This document shows, piece after piece, positions 27,130 through 34,606 of a stretch of DNA of 62,921 nucleotides. The notes under the pieces were generated by a model. The model searched no databases. It was not told where the DNA came from and was given only the letters and a program-made list of their open reading frames with translations. How positions within the stretch are numbered: the first letter of the stretch is position 1; each line of letters starts with the position of its first letter. Origin of the DNA: an uncultured Clostridium sp. (lineage in GTDB: Bacteria > Bacillota > Clostridia > TANB77 > CAG-508); assembly GCA_900556975.1 (NCBI GenBank), contig USQZ01000004.1:1-62921 (forward strand), given 5' to 3'. The position numbers and the translations under genes are program-made.

Positions 27130-27555
27130 ATGCATACAAGTGTAAGAGGAATCATTAAGAATAATAATGAAATTATTTTGATTCATAGAATTAAAAAGAA
27201 TTCAGATGCTGAAATTAGAGATTATTATGTTGTTCCTGGTGGAAAAATGGAACATGGTGAGAGTGAAGAAGAGACAGTAAAGAGAGAGATTTTTGAGGAA
27301 CTTGGAATACATGTGAAAGTTGGAACAAGATTGCTTGAAATTCATAATGATTTTGATGATAGCATACAAATTTTTTATGAATGTGAGTACGTAAATGGTA
27401 TTCTTGGGACAGGGACAGGACCGGAGTTTACGAATCATGACGAATATTATGGTGAGTATATAATAGAGAGTATTAAGTACGAAAATTTAGAAAAGATAAA
27501 TTTGGTACCCGAGAAAATTAAAGTTTATTTGCTTGAAAATAGAAAGGACGATTAA
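27130..27555 (+). CDS. Nudix hydrolase (1 of 3)
   Basis: 141 aa from the ATG at 27130 behind GAAAGGAAA; a longer in-frame start within the previous gene lacks an RBS. The Nudix box is complete: GGKMEHGESEEETVKREIFEELGI (GX5EX7REUXEEXGU). Cleaves a nucleoside diphosphate linked to X; the substrate is not predictable. The stop is followed one base later by the QueH-GNAT start, indicating a coupled pair. Confidence 0.85.
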   Translation: MHTSVRGIIKNNNEIILIHRIKKNSDAEIRDYYVVPGGKMEHGESEEETVKREIFEELGIHVKVGTRLLEIHNDFDDSIQIFYECEYVNGILGTGTGPEFTNHDEYYGEYIIESIKYENLEKINLVPEKIKVYLLENRKDD

Positions 27556-27556
27556 A

Positions 27557-28612
27557 ATGAAGTTATTAATGCATACGTGCTGTGCGCCTTGTAGTGTATA
27601 CTGTATAGATAGTTTAAGAAAAGAAGGAATAGAGCCAGTTAGTTATTGGTATAATCCTAATATTCATCCTTATGTTGAATATAAGACTAGAAGAGACACA
27701 TTAATTAAATATAGTAAAATTGCTAATTTTGAATTAATAATTAATGAAGAATATGGACTAAGAGAATTTTGCAAAAATGTTATAGGAGATTTGGGCAATC
27801 GATGTGTTAATTATTGTTATAGAGTTAGATTAGAAGCAACTGCAAAATATGCAAAGGAAAATGGATATGATGCATTTACTTCAACATTATTTGTTAGTCC
27901 ATATCAAAAGCATGAAGAATTAAAAAAATTATGTGAAGAGATATCAAAAAAATATGATATTGAATTTTTATATAGGGATTTTAGAGTAGGCTTCAGAGTA
28001 GGACAAGCTAAAGCTAGAGAAATAGGATTGTATATGCAAAAATATTGTGGATGTATTTTTTCAGAAGAACAATCACAATTAGCTGTAAAAAATGATATAC
28101 CTAAATTACCAGATAATTTTGAATTTTTACCAGTCGAGCGTAGTGTAATTATAAGAAAAGAAAGAGAAAATAAAGAACAATATATGAGTTTGTTACTTGA
28201 GGCAGATCCAAGTGAAAAGATTGTAAATAAATATTTGCAAGATGGAGATTTGTTTGTGCTAACATACAAAAAGGCTGTAGCAGGTGTTGCAGTTGTAACT
28301 AAGGTAGATGCTGATACATGTGAATTAAAAAATATTGCTACAAAAGAACAATACAGAGGTATGGGCTACGGAAAACAAATGATAAAATATTTAGCTGATA
28401 ATTATAAGCAAAAATATAAAAGAATGATAGTAGGAACTACAGAAAACAATATACCTTTCTATGTAAAACAAGGTTTTTATAAATATGAAAAAACAATAAA
28501 AAATTTCTTTATAGATAATTATGATGAAGAATTGTGGGATGGTAGTTTGCACTGTGTAGATATATACTATTATTCAATGGATCTAAAGATGAATAATAGT
28601 AAGAAAAAGTAA
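27557..28612 (+). CDS. queH: Epoxyqueuosine reductase QueH fused to a GNAT acetyltransferase domain
   Basis: 351 aa. Residues 1-~190 are QueH (DUF208): MHTCCAPCSVYC with the paired Cys, IHPYVEYKTRR, NRCVNYCYRVRLE, TSTLFVSPYQKHE and QKYCGCIFSEEQ. These supply the cysteines for the iron-sulfur/metal cofactors that reduce epoxyqueuosine to queuosine in tRNA. Residues ~225-351 look like a GNAT domain: GVAVVTKVDADTCELKNIATKEQYRGMGYGKQMIKYL (R.xGxG acetyl-CoA loop), then NIPFYVKQGFYKYEK. Stand-alone QueH is normally about 180-220 aa, so this is a fusion in a single uninterrupted frame. The start ATG at 27557 is one base after the Nudix stop. The GNAT substrate is unknown. Confidence 0.85.
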   Translation: MKLLMHTCCAPCSVYCIDSLRKEGIEPVSYWYNPNIHPYVEYKTRRDTLIKYSKIANFELIINEEYGLREFCKNVIGDLGNRCVNYCYRVRLEATAKYAKENGYDAFTSTLFVSPYQKHEELKKLCEEISKKYDIEFLYRDFRVGFRVGQAKAREIGLYMQKYCGCIFSEEQSQLAVKNDIPKLPDNFEFLPVERSVIIRKERENKEQYMSLLLEADPSEKIVNKYLQDGDLFVLTYKKAVAGVAVVTKVDADTCELKNIATKEQYRGMGYGKQMIKYLADNYKQKYKRMIVGTTENNIPFYVKQGFYKYEKTIKNFFIDNYDEELWDGSLHCVDIYYYSMDLKMNNSKKK

Positions 28613-28712
28613 TTTATTTGGTGGGAAATTCAATAAATGTTACTCAAAACGAATATATTACATATTTCAATTTTCATTATACAAAACAAGAGTTATTGAA
28701 TAGAGAGGAGAA

Positions 28713-29729
28713 ATGAGTTTGGATAACAGTTTAGAATTTAATTTTAGTGAAGTTATAAATATGATTGAAACTAGAAGAAATAATGCTTATAAGAAGGTTA
28801 ATGAAGAACTAATATCTTTGTATTGGGACTTTGGAAAATATATAAGTGAAAAAGTAAATGATTCTAATTGGGGAGATAAAATTGTTGATAAATTAGTAGA
28901 ATTTATGAAAAGAGAATATCCCACAATGAGAGGATTTAATAGAGCAGGAATATATAGAATGAAACAATTTTATGAAACATATAAAGATAATAAAATTGTC
29001 GCTCCACTGGTGAGACAAATTAGTTGGACTCATAATGTTATGATATTAGGCGCCACTAATTCAATAGAAGAAAAAGAATTCTATATAAAAATGTGCATAA
29101 AAAATAATTATTCCAAAAGAGAATTAGATAGACAAATTTCAAGTGGATATTTTCATAGATATATGTTATCAGATGGTAAGGCAAATCAAAGTTTATCAAA
29201 AACTGTGGGAGAAGAGGATTATCCAAATACAAAATTACTAGATACATATAGTTTGGAATTTTTAGATTTACCAAATCAATATTCAGAAAAAGACTTGAAA
29301 AAGGCAATTATTTCTAATATGAAAGATTTTATATTAGAGATAGGAAAAGATTTTACCTATGTAGGCGAAGAATATAGAGTGCAAGTAGGCAACGAAGATT
29401 TTTATATTGATTTATTATTTTATAACAGAACATTAAGCTGTTTAGTTGCATTTGAGTTGAAAATTGGAAAATTTAAACCAGAATATATATCAAAAATGGA
29501 TTTTTATTTGGAGGCATTAGATAGACAAGAAAGAAAAGAAAATGAAAATCCAAGTGTAGGAGTGATTCTATGTGCAAGTAAAGATGAACAAGTTGTTGAA
29601 TATGCAATGAGCAGAAGTATGTCGCCAACAATGGTATCACAATATGCATTGAAATTGATAGATAAGAAATTATTAGAAGATAAATTGAAGAAAATTACGA
29701 ATATAGTCGAAGAAAACAATAATAAATAG
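28713..29729 (+). CDS. DUF1016 (YhcG-type) PD-(D/E)xK nuclease-domain protein
   Basis: 338 aa. The N-terminal half carries the DUF1016 helical domain (ARRNAY-like RRNNAYKKVNEELISLYWDFGKYIS, then RGFNRAGIYRMKQFYETY, ISWTHNVMIL, YIKMCIKNNYSKRELDRQI). The C-terminal half has the nuclease signature: FYIDLLFYNRTLSCLVAFELKIGKFKPEYISKM, with D and E-x-K placed as in PD-(D/E)xK enzymes, followed by MDFYLEALD. Family members occur in mobile and defence-linked contexts; biochemical role uncertain. ATG with AGAGGAG. No methylase or partner nuclease is adjacent, so it looks like a single-gene cargo unit. Imperfect ATTCAATAA / TTATTGAAT repeats lie in the preceding gap. Confidence 0.85.
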   Translation: MSLDNSLEFNFSEVINMIETRRNNAYKKVNEELISLYWDFGKYISEKVNDSNWGDKIVDKLVEFMKREYPTMRGFNRAGIYRMKQFYETYKDNKIVAPLVRQISWTHNVMILGATNSIEEKEFYIKMCIKNNYSKRELDRQISSGYFHRYMLSDGKANQSLSKTVGEEDYPNTKLLDTYSLEFLDLPNQYSEKDLKKAIISNMKDFILEIGKDFTYVGEEYRVQVGNEDFYIDLLFYNRTLSCLVAFELKIGKFKPEYISKMDFYLEALDRQERKENENPSVGVILCASKDEQVVEYAMSRSMSPTMVSQYALKLIDKKLLEDKLKKITNIVEENNNK

Positions 29730-29743
29730 TGATGGAGTAGTGA

Positions 29744-30154
29744 ATGAAAAAATTAAATTTAATAGTAATATTTAATGCAAGTTTAGATAAGGTTCTTTTT
29801 TGTATTAGAGCAAAAGAGCCATATAAAGGATTATATAATTTTGTCGGTGGAAAAGTAGAAGAAAATGAGTCTAATGATGATGCAGCATATAGAGAATTGT
29901 TTGAAGAAACAGGAATATCCAATAAAGATGTAGAACTAGATCATTTTATGGATTTGAATTATTTTAAGTATGAAAATAATTTGCAAGTTTATTATGGAAT
30001 ATTAAAGCATGAAGTGAATTTAATAGAAGAAAAAAATAAATTAGAATGGTTAACTATAAATGATGAGATGTTAGATAATTCTAAATTTGCAGGAAATTAT
30101 AATATACCTCATATAATAAGACAGATAAAGATATATCTAAAAAATGAAATGTAA
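29744..30154 (+). CDS. Nudix hydrolase (2 of 3)
   Basis: 136 aa with a complete Nudix box, GGKVEENESNDDAAYRELFEETGI. The entry strand CIRAKEPYKGLYNFVGGK resembles MutT/ADP-ribose-type enzymes. It follows the DUF1016 gene by 14 bp. RBS GATGGAG is moderate. Substrate unknown; nucleotide-pool cleaning or a modified nucleoside diphosphate are possible. Confidence 0.85.
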   Translation: MKKLNLIVIFNASLDKVLFCIRAKEPYKGLYNFVGGKVEENESNDDAAYRELFEETGISNKDVELDHFMDLNYFKYENNLQVYYGILKHEVNLIEEKNKLEWLTINDEMLDNSKFAGNYNIPHIIRQIKIYLKNEM

Positions 30155-30188
30155 AATGGCAGATATTAAAATAGGTGGAGGCATTGAA

Positions 30189-30497
30189 ATGAAAGTAATA
30201 ACATTATGTGGAAGTTTAAAGTTTCAAAAAGAAATGATGAAAGTGGCTGAAGAAATGTCATTAGAAGGATATTGTATTCTTACGCCAGTATATCCAGTAT
30301 TAGAAAATATTAATAGGACAGAAGAACAACTGGTGAGGGTGAAAAAGGCACATTTTAAGAGAATAGAATTGTCTGATGCTATATTAGTTGTAAATGTAGA
30401 TAATTATATAGGGAATAGCACGAGTTTAGAAATAGATTATGCTAAAAAATTAGGAAAAGAAATTATATATTATACTGATTTAATTGAAAATAAGTAG
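30189..30497 (+). CDS. Nucleoside 2-deoxyribosyltransferase-like / DUF4406-like protein
   Basis: 102 aa from the ATG at 30189 behind GGTGGAGG; an in-frame start overlapping the Nudix gene has no RBS. The fold pattern is MKVITLCGSLKFQKEMMKVAEEMSLEGYCILTP, then AHFKRIELSDAILVVNVDNYIGNSTSLEIDYAKKLGKEIIYY. This is the CGS...D.(I/V)..VN...G.ST..E..YA signature of small deoxyribosyltransferase-related proteins. The catalytic Glu candidate is in STSLEIDYA. Such proteins hydrolyse or transfer nucleobases from (deoxy)nucleosides or monophosphates. Placement among Nudix genes supports a nucleotide-related role. Confidence 0.7.
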   Translation: MKVITLCGSLKFQKEMMKVAEEMSLEGYCILTPVYPVLENINRTEEQLVRVKKAHFKRIELSDAILVVNVDNYIGNSTSLEIDYAKKLGKEIIYYTDLIENK

Positions 30498-30545
30498 TAC
30501 TAAAACAATTTTTATAGTAGGATAAGTAATGAAAAAGGAAGAGAT

Positions 30546-30893
30546 ATGGAGCATGTTCATTCAATTATATTAATAAAAAAAGATGGTAAGTATTTAAATT
30601 ATTTTGATGATAGATGGAATATGTATTTGTTTCCTAATATAAAAGGAAATGATATAGATCAAATTAAGAAGAAATTTAATACGAATGAGGTAAAGTTTTT
30701 GTTTGATAAGGTTCATGAAAAGTATTCAGTTTCACATAATGAAAATAGAGTATATCATCATTATTTTTATGAGATTTTTTCTGATAATATAGAAGGTGAA
30801 TATTTTTCGCTTGAAGAATTGTTAAAGAACAAAAAAGTAAAAGAATATAATGGAGACGTTATTAGTTTTATAAGAGAATATTATAATGTTTAA
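30546..30893 (+). CDS. Small Nudix-like protein lacking the Nudix box
   Basis: 115 aa. The opening HSIILIKKDGKYLNYFDDRWNMYLFPNIKGNDIDQIKKKFN follows the strand order of a Nudix fold (I.K.GK.L....D..W..Y.FPN.KG). The GX5EX7REUXEEXGU box is absent, replaced by a short loop and helix. HHYFYEIFSDNIEGEYFSLEELLKN resembles the end of Nudix domains. Likely inactive as a pyrophosphatase, perhaps a binding protein. RBS GGAAGAGA. Assignment tentative. Confidence 0.45.
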   Translation: MEHVHSIILIKKDGKYLNYFDDRWNMYLFPNIKGNDIDQIKKKFNTNEVKFLFDKVHEKYSVSHNENRVYHHYFYEIFSDNIEGEYFSLEELLKNKKVKEYNGDVISFIREYYNV

Positions 30894-30932
30894 AATTTTT
30901 TATATGGCTATAAAAGAAAGGAGGACGAAAAG

Positions 30933-31460
30933 ATGTTGAGCCCAAGAATTGAAACTGATAGATTAATTTTAAGGAGATTTAAAGAATCAGATATTGATAT
31001 GCAATATGATATTTTACATGATGCTAGATTGGCTACATATATTCATTTTCCTGATTTAACAAAAGAGGAAGAATTAGAATGTATAAAAAAATGGATAAAT
31101 GAAGCAGATGAAACTAAATATGAGAAATGGGTTATTGAGCTAAAAGATAAAAATATTCCAATAGGAAATATTTCGGTTAATGGAATTGATAAGAAAAATA
31201 ACTATTGCAATGTTGGCTACGTAGTAATTTATGATTATTGGGGAAATGGATATGCATCAGAGGCATTGGAAACAATATCTAATTACTTATTGAATGATAG
31301 AAATTATTATTTAGTTGAATGTTCATGTAATGAATTGAATAAACAATCTTCAAAGGTAATGTTAAAGGCGGGATTTGAAAAAGATGGATATATTGCAAAT
31401 AGAAGATTAAATAAAGATGGAACATATTCTGGTGTAGAGTACTATAGTAAGAGAAAATGA
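30933..31460 (+). CDS. GNAT N-acetyltransferase, RimJ/RimL type
   Basis: 175 aa. MLSPRIETDRLILRRFKESD is the classical RimJ/RimL opening (TDRL.LR). NVGYVVIYDYWGNGYASEALETI is the acetyl-CoA loop (GY...WG.GYA.EA), and NKQSSKVMLKAGFEKDGYI the end motif. Strong RBS GGAGG. Acetylates an amine (protein N terminus or small molecule); substrate unknown. Confidence 0.85.
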   Translation: MLSPRIETDRLILRRFKESDIDMQYDILHDARLATYIHFPDLTKEEELECIKKWINEADETKYEKWVIELKDKNIPIGNISVNGIDKKNNYCNVGYVVIYDYWGNGYASEALETISNYLLNDRNYYLVECSCNELNKQSSKVMLKAGFEKDGYIANRRLNKDGTYSGVEYYSKRK

Positions 31461-31494
31461 AATTTGAGATATAAGTAAAAAAGGAAGATAATAT

Positions 31495-31932
31495 ATGAAA
31501 GAAAGGTTTAAATTAGTTATTACTGTTGGATTAATTTTATTAAATGATAAAGGACAAGTTCTTTTGCAAAAAAGGTGTAATACAGGATATATGGATGGAA
31601 AATATGGATTGGTAGCAGGACACTTAGAAAAAGATGAGTCATTAGTTGATGGAATAATAAGAGAAGCCAAAGAAGAAATAGATGCTATTCTAGATAAGAA
31701 TAATATAGAATTTGTGTGTATGATAAGACGTGGAGATAATTGTGACTATGTGAATACATATTTTAAATATATAAATTATAATAAAGAAATTCAAAGAAAT
31801 GAGCCAAAAAAATGTTTAGAACTAAAGTGGTTTGACATTGATAAATTGCCTGATAATATAATTCCAAATGATAAAAGAGCAATTAATAATATGAATAAAA
31901 AAATGTATTTGGATGAGTATGATTTTAATTAA
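31495..31932 (+). CDS. Nudix hydrolase (3 of 3)
   Basis: 145 aa. The Nudix box lies in GHLEKDESLVDGIIREAKEEIDA (G..E.......REA.EE). The G of the final GU is D, as in some family members. The opening ITVGLILLNDKGQVLLQKR and CNTGYMDGKYGLVAGHLE are typical of 8-oxo/NTP-like Nudix enzymes. Preceded by GGAAGA. Part of the accessory run. Confidence 0.83.
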   Translation: MKERFKLVITVGLILLNDKGQVLLQKRCNTGYMDGKYGLVAGHLEKDESLVDGIIREAKEEIDAILDKNNIEFVCMIRRGDNCDYVNTYFKYINYNKEIQRNEPKKCLELKWFDIDKLPDNIIPNDKRAINNMNKKMYLDEYDFN

Positions 31933-31990
31933 AAAAATGCAGCTATTAGGTATTTCTTAATAGTTGGAGAAGGAGATGAGGAGTAAAATA

Positions 31991-32947
31991 ATGAATAAAA
32001 CTGAGTTTAAAATAAAGTCGGTAGATGGTGTTACTGATTTACATGTAATTGCATGGTTGCCAAGTGAAGAAAGTGTGATTGGAGTAATTCAAATTGCACA
32101 TGGGATTACTGAGCATATGGGTCGTTATGAAAAGTTTGCTGAATATTTCACGGATAAGGGATACGTTGTTGTTGGAAATGATATTCTTGGTCATGGCTTG
32201 TCCGTGAGTGATAAGAAAAAGAAAATGTATTTTGGTAAGGAAAATAGTTGGTTTGATGTGGTAAAGGATTTCTTTAATATATATGAAACTTTTCATGAAA
32301 AATATACGAATGTTCCATATATATTATTAGGTTTTTCTTTAGGCTCTTTTGTGGTAAGATCATTTTTAAGTTTATATCCTGATGCTGAAGTTAGTGATGT
32401 TATTTTGATTGGTACAGGTTATGGTTCTAATTTAAGTTTAAAACTTGGTAAAATGGTTGCTAATTCGGAAGCTAAAAAAGTTGGAGAAGATAATTCAACA
32501 AAAAAGATTAATAAATTGGCTTTGGAAAATTATAATAAATATTTTGATCCAGTAAAGACAAAATGTGATTGGTTATGTTCAAATGAGGTAGCTTTAAATG
32601 ACTATTTGAAAGATCCATTAGTGGGAAAAGATGTTTCTTGTGGATTATTTAGAGAACTTTTAAATGGTATGATGTATTGTAATAATCTAAAAAACATAGA
32701 AAAAATAAAGAAAATGTTACCTATATTATTAATTTCTGGTAAGGCTGATCCAGTAGGTGGGTTTACAAAAGGTATTGTAAAATTGGAACAGGTATATAGA
32801 GTTCATGGTATTCAAAGAGTTCATGTTAAATTTTATGATGAAATGAGACATGATGTTTTGCATGAGGAAAAAAGTGAAGAAATTTGTAATTATATTTACA
32901 GATGGGTTAAAAATAATCATAAATTTGATGAAGAAAATTTAGTATAG
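31991..32947 (+). CDS. Alpha/beta hydrolase (monoacylglycerol-lipase / S33-like)
   Basis: 319 aa from the ATG at 31991 behind GAGGAG; in-frame TTG 31964 and ATG 31976 are less well placed. Motifs: oxyanion region QIAHGITEHMGRYEKFAEYF, NDILGHGLS, nucleophile elbow LLGFSLGSF (G-F-S-L-G), Asp region ILLISGKADPVGGF and His in DEMRHDVLHE. The catalytic triad Ser/Asp/His is complete. Predicted cytosolic esterase or lysophospholipase-like enzyme; substrate unknown. Confidence 0.85.
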   Translation: MNKTEFKIKSVDGVTDLHVIAWLPSEESVIGVIQIAHGITEHMGRYEKFAEYFTDKGYVVVGNDILGHGLSVSDKKKKMYFGKENSWFDVVKDFFNIYETFHEKYTNVPYILLGFSLGSFVVRSFLSLYPDAEVSDVILIGTGYGSNLSLKLGKMVANSEAKKVGEDNSTKKINKLALENYNKYFDPVKTKCDWLCSNEVALNDYLKDPLVGKDVSCGLFRELLNGMMYCNNLKNIEKIKKMLPILLISGKADPVGGFTKGIVKLEQVYRVHGIQRVHVKFYDEMRHDVLHEEKSEEICNYIYRWVKNNHKFDEENLV

Positions 32948-32958
32948 GAGAAAATATT

Positions 32959-34587
32959 GTGGAATTATTTATTGTTATATTTTTTTGTTTTTTGTTGCCT
33001 ATGTGTGTGTTGGTGAATCCAATACGAGATTGTGCAAAAAACGATAAAAGTTTGTTTAAAGAATATAAGGGAGAAGTTTTCTTATTTTTTATTTTTATGA
33101 TTGGATCTTTTGTGAGACTATTTGCGATTGGAAGATTTCCGAATGCTTTGAATGTTGATGAAGCTTCAAGTGGATATGATGCTTTTTCATTAATGAAGTG
33201 GGGAGTAGATAGAGCTGGAAATCCATATCCTGTTTATTTGTATGCTTGGGGTAGTGGGCAGAGTGTATTGTATTCATATTTGATGATTCCAGTTATTGCG
33301 GTTACTGGCCTTACAGAGTATGGAATTAGATTACCGATGGCAATTACAGGTGCTATTTCTTTATATGTGTTTTATTATTTAATAAAAAATATTTTTGATA
33401 ATAAAAAGTATGGAATTATAGCTACGGCTTTTTTTGCGATTTGTCCTTGGCACATAATGAAGAGCAGATGGGGAATGGAATGTAACATATTTCCTGATTT
33501 AATTCTACTTGCATCTTTGTTATTAGTTTTAGGATTAAAAAAGGAAAAAACAGGCTTACAAGTTCTTGCTTTTGTTGTTTTGGCTATTTCAAGTTATTCA
33601 TATGGTACAAGTTATTTATTTTTGCCAGTTTTTGTGCTTGGGACATTAGGTTACTTGATTTACAAAAAAGAGTTAACTGTAAAAAAATCTATAATTTATT
33701 TATTAGTTATGTTTGTACTTTGTATTCCAATAATAGTTTATATTTTTATTAATACATTTGGTTTAGAACAAATTACAATTGGAAAAGTTACAATTCCTAA
33801 GTTATTGGTAAATAGATATGATGAGGTGTCTACAGTTTTCTCAGGAAATATTTTTGAAAATTGCGTAAATAATTTATTAGAAACTTTAAGAATTTTAATA
33901 CTTCAAAATGATAAATTGGAATGGAATGCAATTCCTCAGTACGGATTATTTTATTTAATTAGTATTGTATTTTTTATTATTGGATTGAGAGCATGTGTTA
34001 AAAAGTATAAGGAAAATATTTTTAATCAAATAATGAATATTTGGATGATTGCGGCTATTGTTTTATGTGCTTTTTGTGTGGCTAATATTAATAGAATCAA
34101 TATTATTATGATTCCTTGTGTTTATTATATTGTTGTTGGATTATTTGAATTTTTAACTAAGTATAAGCAATTAACTGTTTGTATTGCTGTTATATATATG
34201 GTTCTATTTATTGAATTTATGTATTCTTATGTGAATAAAGATTATAATAAATATTATACGTTTACTTCAGGAGTTGAAGATGTTGTAGATTATTGTAAAT
34301 CGCTTGATGTTGATAATATTTATTGTAAGTATTCTTTTAAAGAACCTTTTATGTATTTTATGTTTTATGGACAGGAAGATGTTAGAGAATATTTAGATAC
34401 GGTTGAATATTTTGAAGAAGGTCGAACTTTTGATAATGTACGTTCATTTGGAAAATATAAATTTTATTTACCAGAAGAAATTGAAAAAAATAGTGTAATT
34501 ATTGTTCCAAAAAATACAGAAATTAAGTATAATGATGAAAGTGCTCAAAAGGTAACGATTAACCAATTTGATATATATGAATTTTAA
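32959..34587 (+). CDS. GT-C-type membrane glycosyltransferase (GT39/ArnT-like)
   Basis: 542 aa, GTG start behind TAGGAG. About 11 predicted TM helices with a C-terminal soluble tail. The first extracytoplasmic loop has RFPNALNVDEASSGYDAFSLMKWGVDRAGNPYPVYL, containing the DE pair of GT-C enzymes, followed by YGIRLPMAITG (the conserved R.P). ICPWHIMKSRWGMECN resembles the second conserved loop. Expected to transfer sugar from a polyprenyl phosphate to a surface acceptor. Ends 19 bp before polA. It is more clearly GT39-like than the protein at 25605. Confidence 0.72.
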   Translation: MELFIVIFFCFLLPMCVLVNPIRDCAKNDKSLFKEYKGEVFLFFIFMIGSFVRLFAIGRFPNALNVDEASSGYDAFSLMKWGVDRAGNPYPVYLYAWGSGQSVLYSYLMIPVIAVTGLTEYGIRLPMAITGAISLYVFYYLIKNIFDNKKYGIIATAFFAICPWHIMKSRWGMECNIFPDLILLASLLLVLGLKKEKTGLQVLAFVVLAISSYSYGTSYLFLPVFVLGTLGYLIYKKELTVKKSIIYLLVMFVLCIPIIVYIFINTFGLEQITIGKVTIPKLLVNRYDEVSTVFSGNIFENCVNNLLETLRILILQNDKLEWNAIPQYGLFYLISIVFFIIGLRACVKKYKENIFNQIMNIWMIAAIVLCAFCVANINRINIIMIPCVYYIVVGLFEFLTKYKQLTVCIAVIYMVLFIEFMYSYVNKDYNKYYTFTSGVEDVVDYCKSLDVDNIYCKYSFKEPFMYFMFYGQEDVREYLDTVEYFEEGRTFDNVRSFGKYKFYLPEEIEKNSVIIVPKNTEIKYNDESAQKVTINQFDIYEF

Positions 34588-34606
34588 ATTTAGGAAGGAA
34601 TAAGAG

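Noticed and set aside
32039..32296. Minus-strand ORF inside the alpha/beta hydrolase gene
   Set aside because: Covers the conserved oxyanion region in antisense, with no RBS; a shadow.
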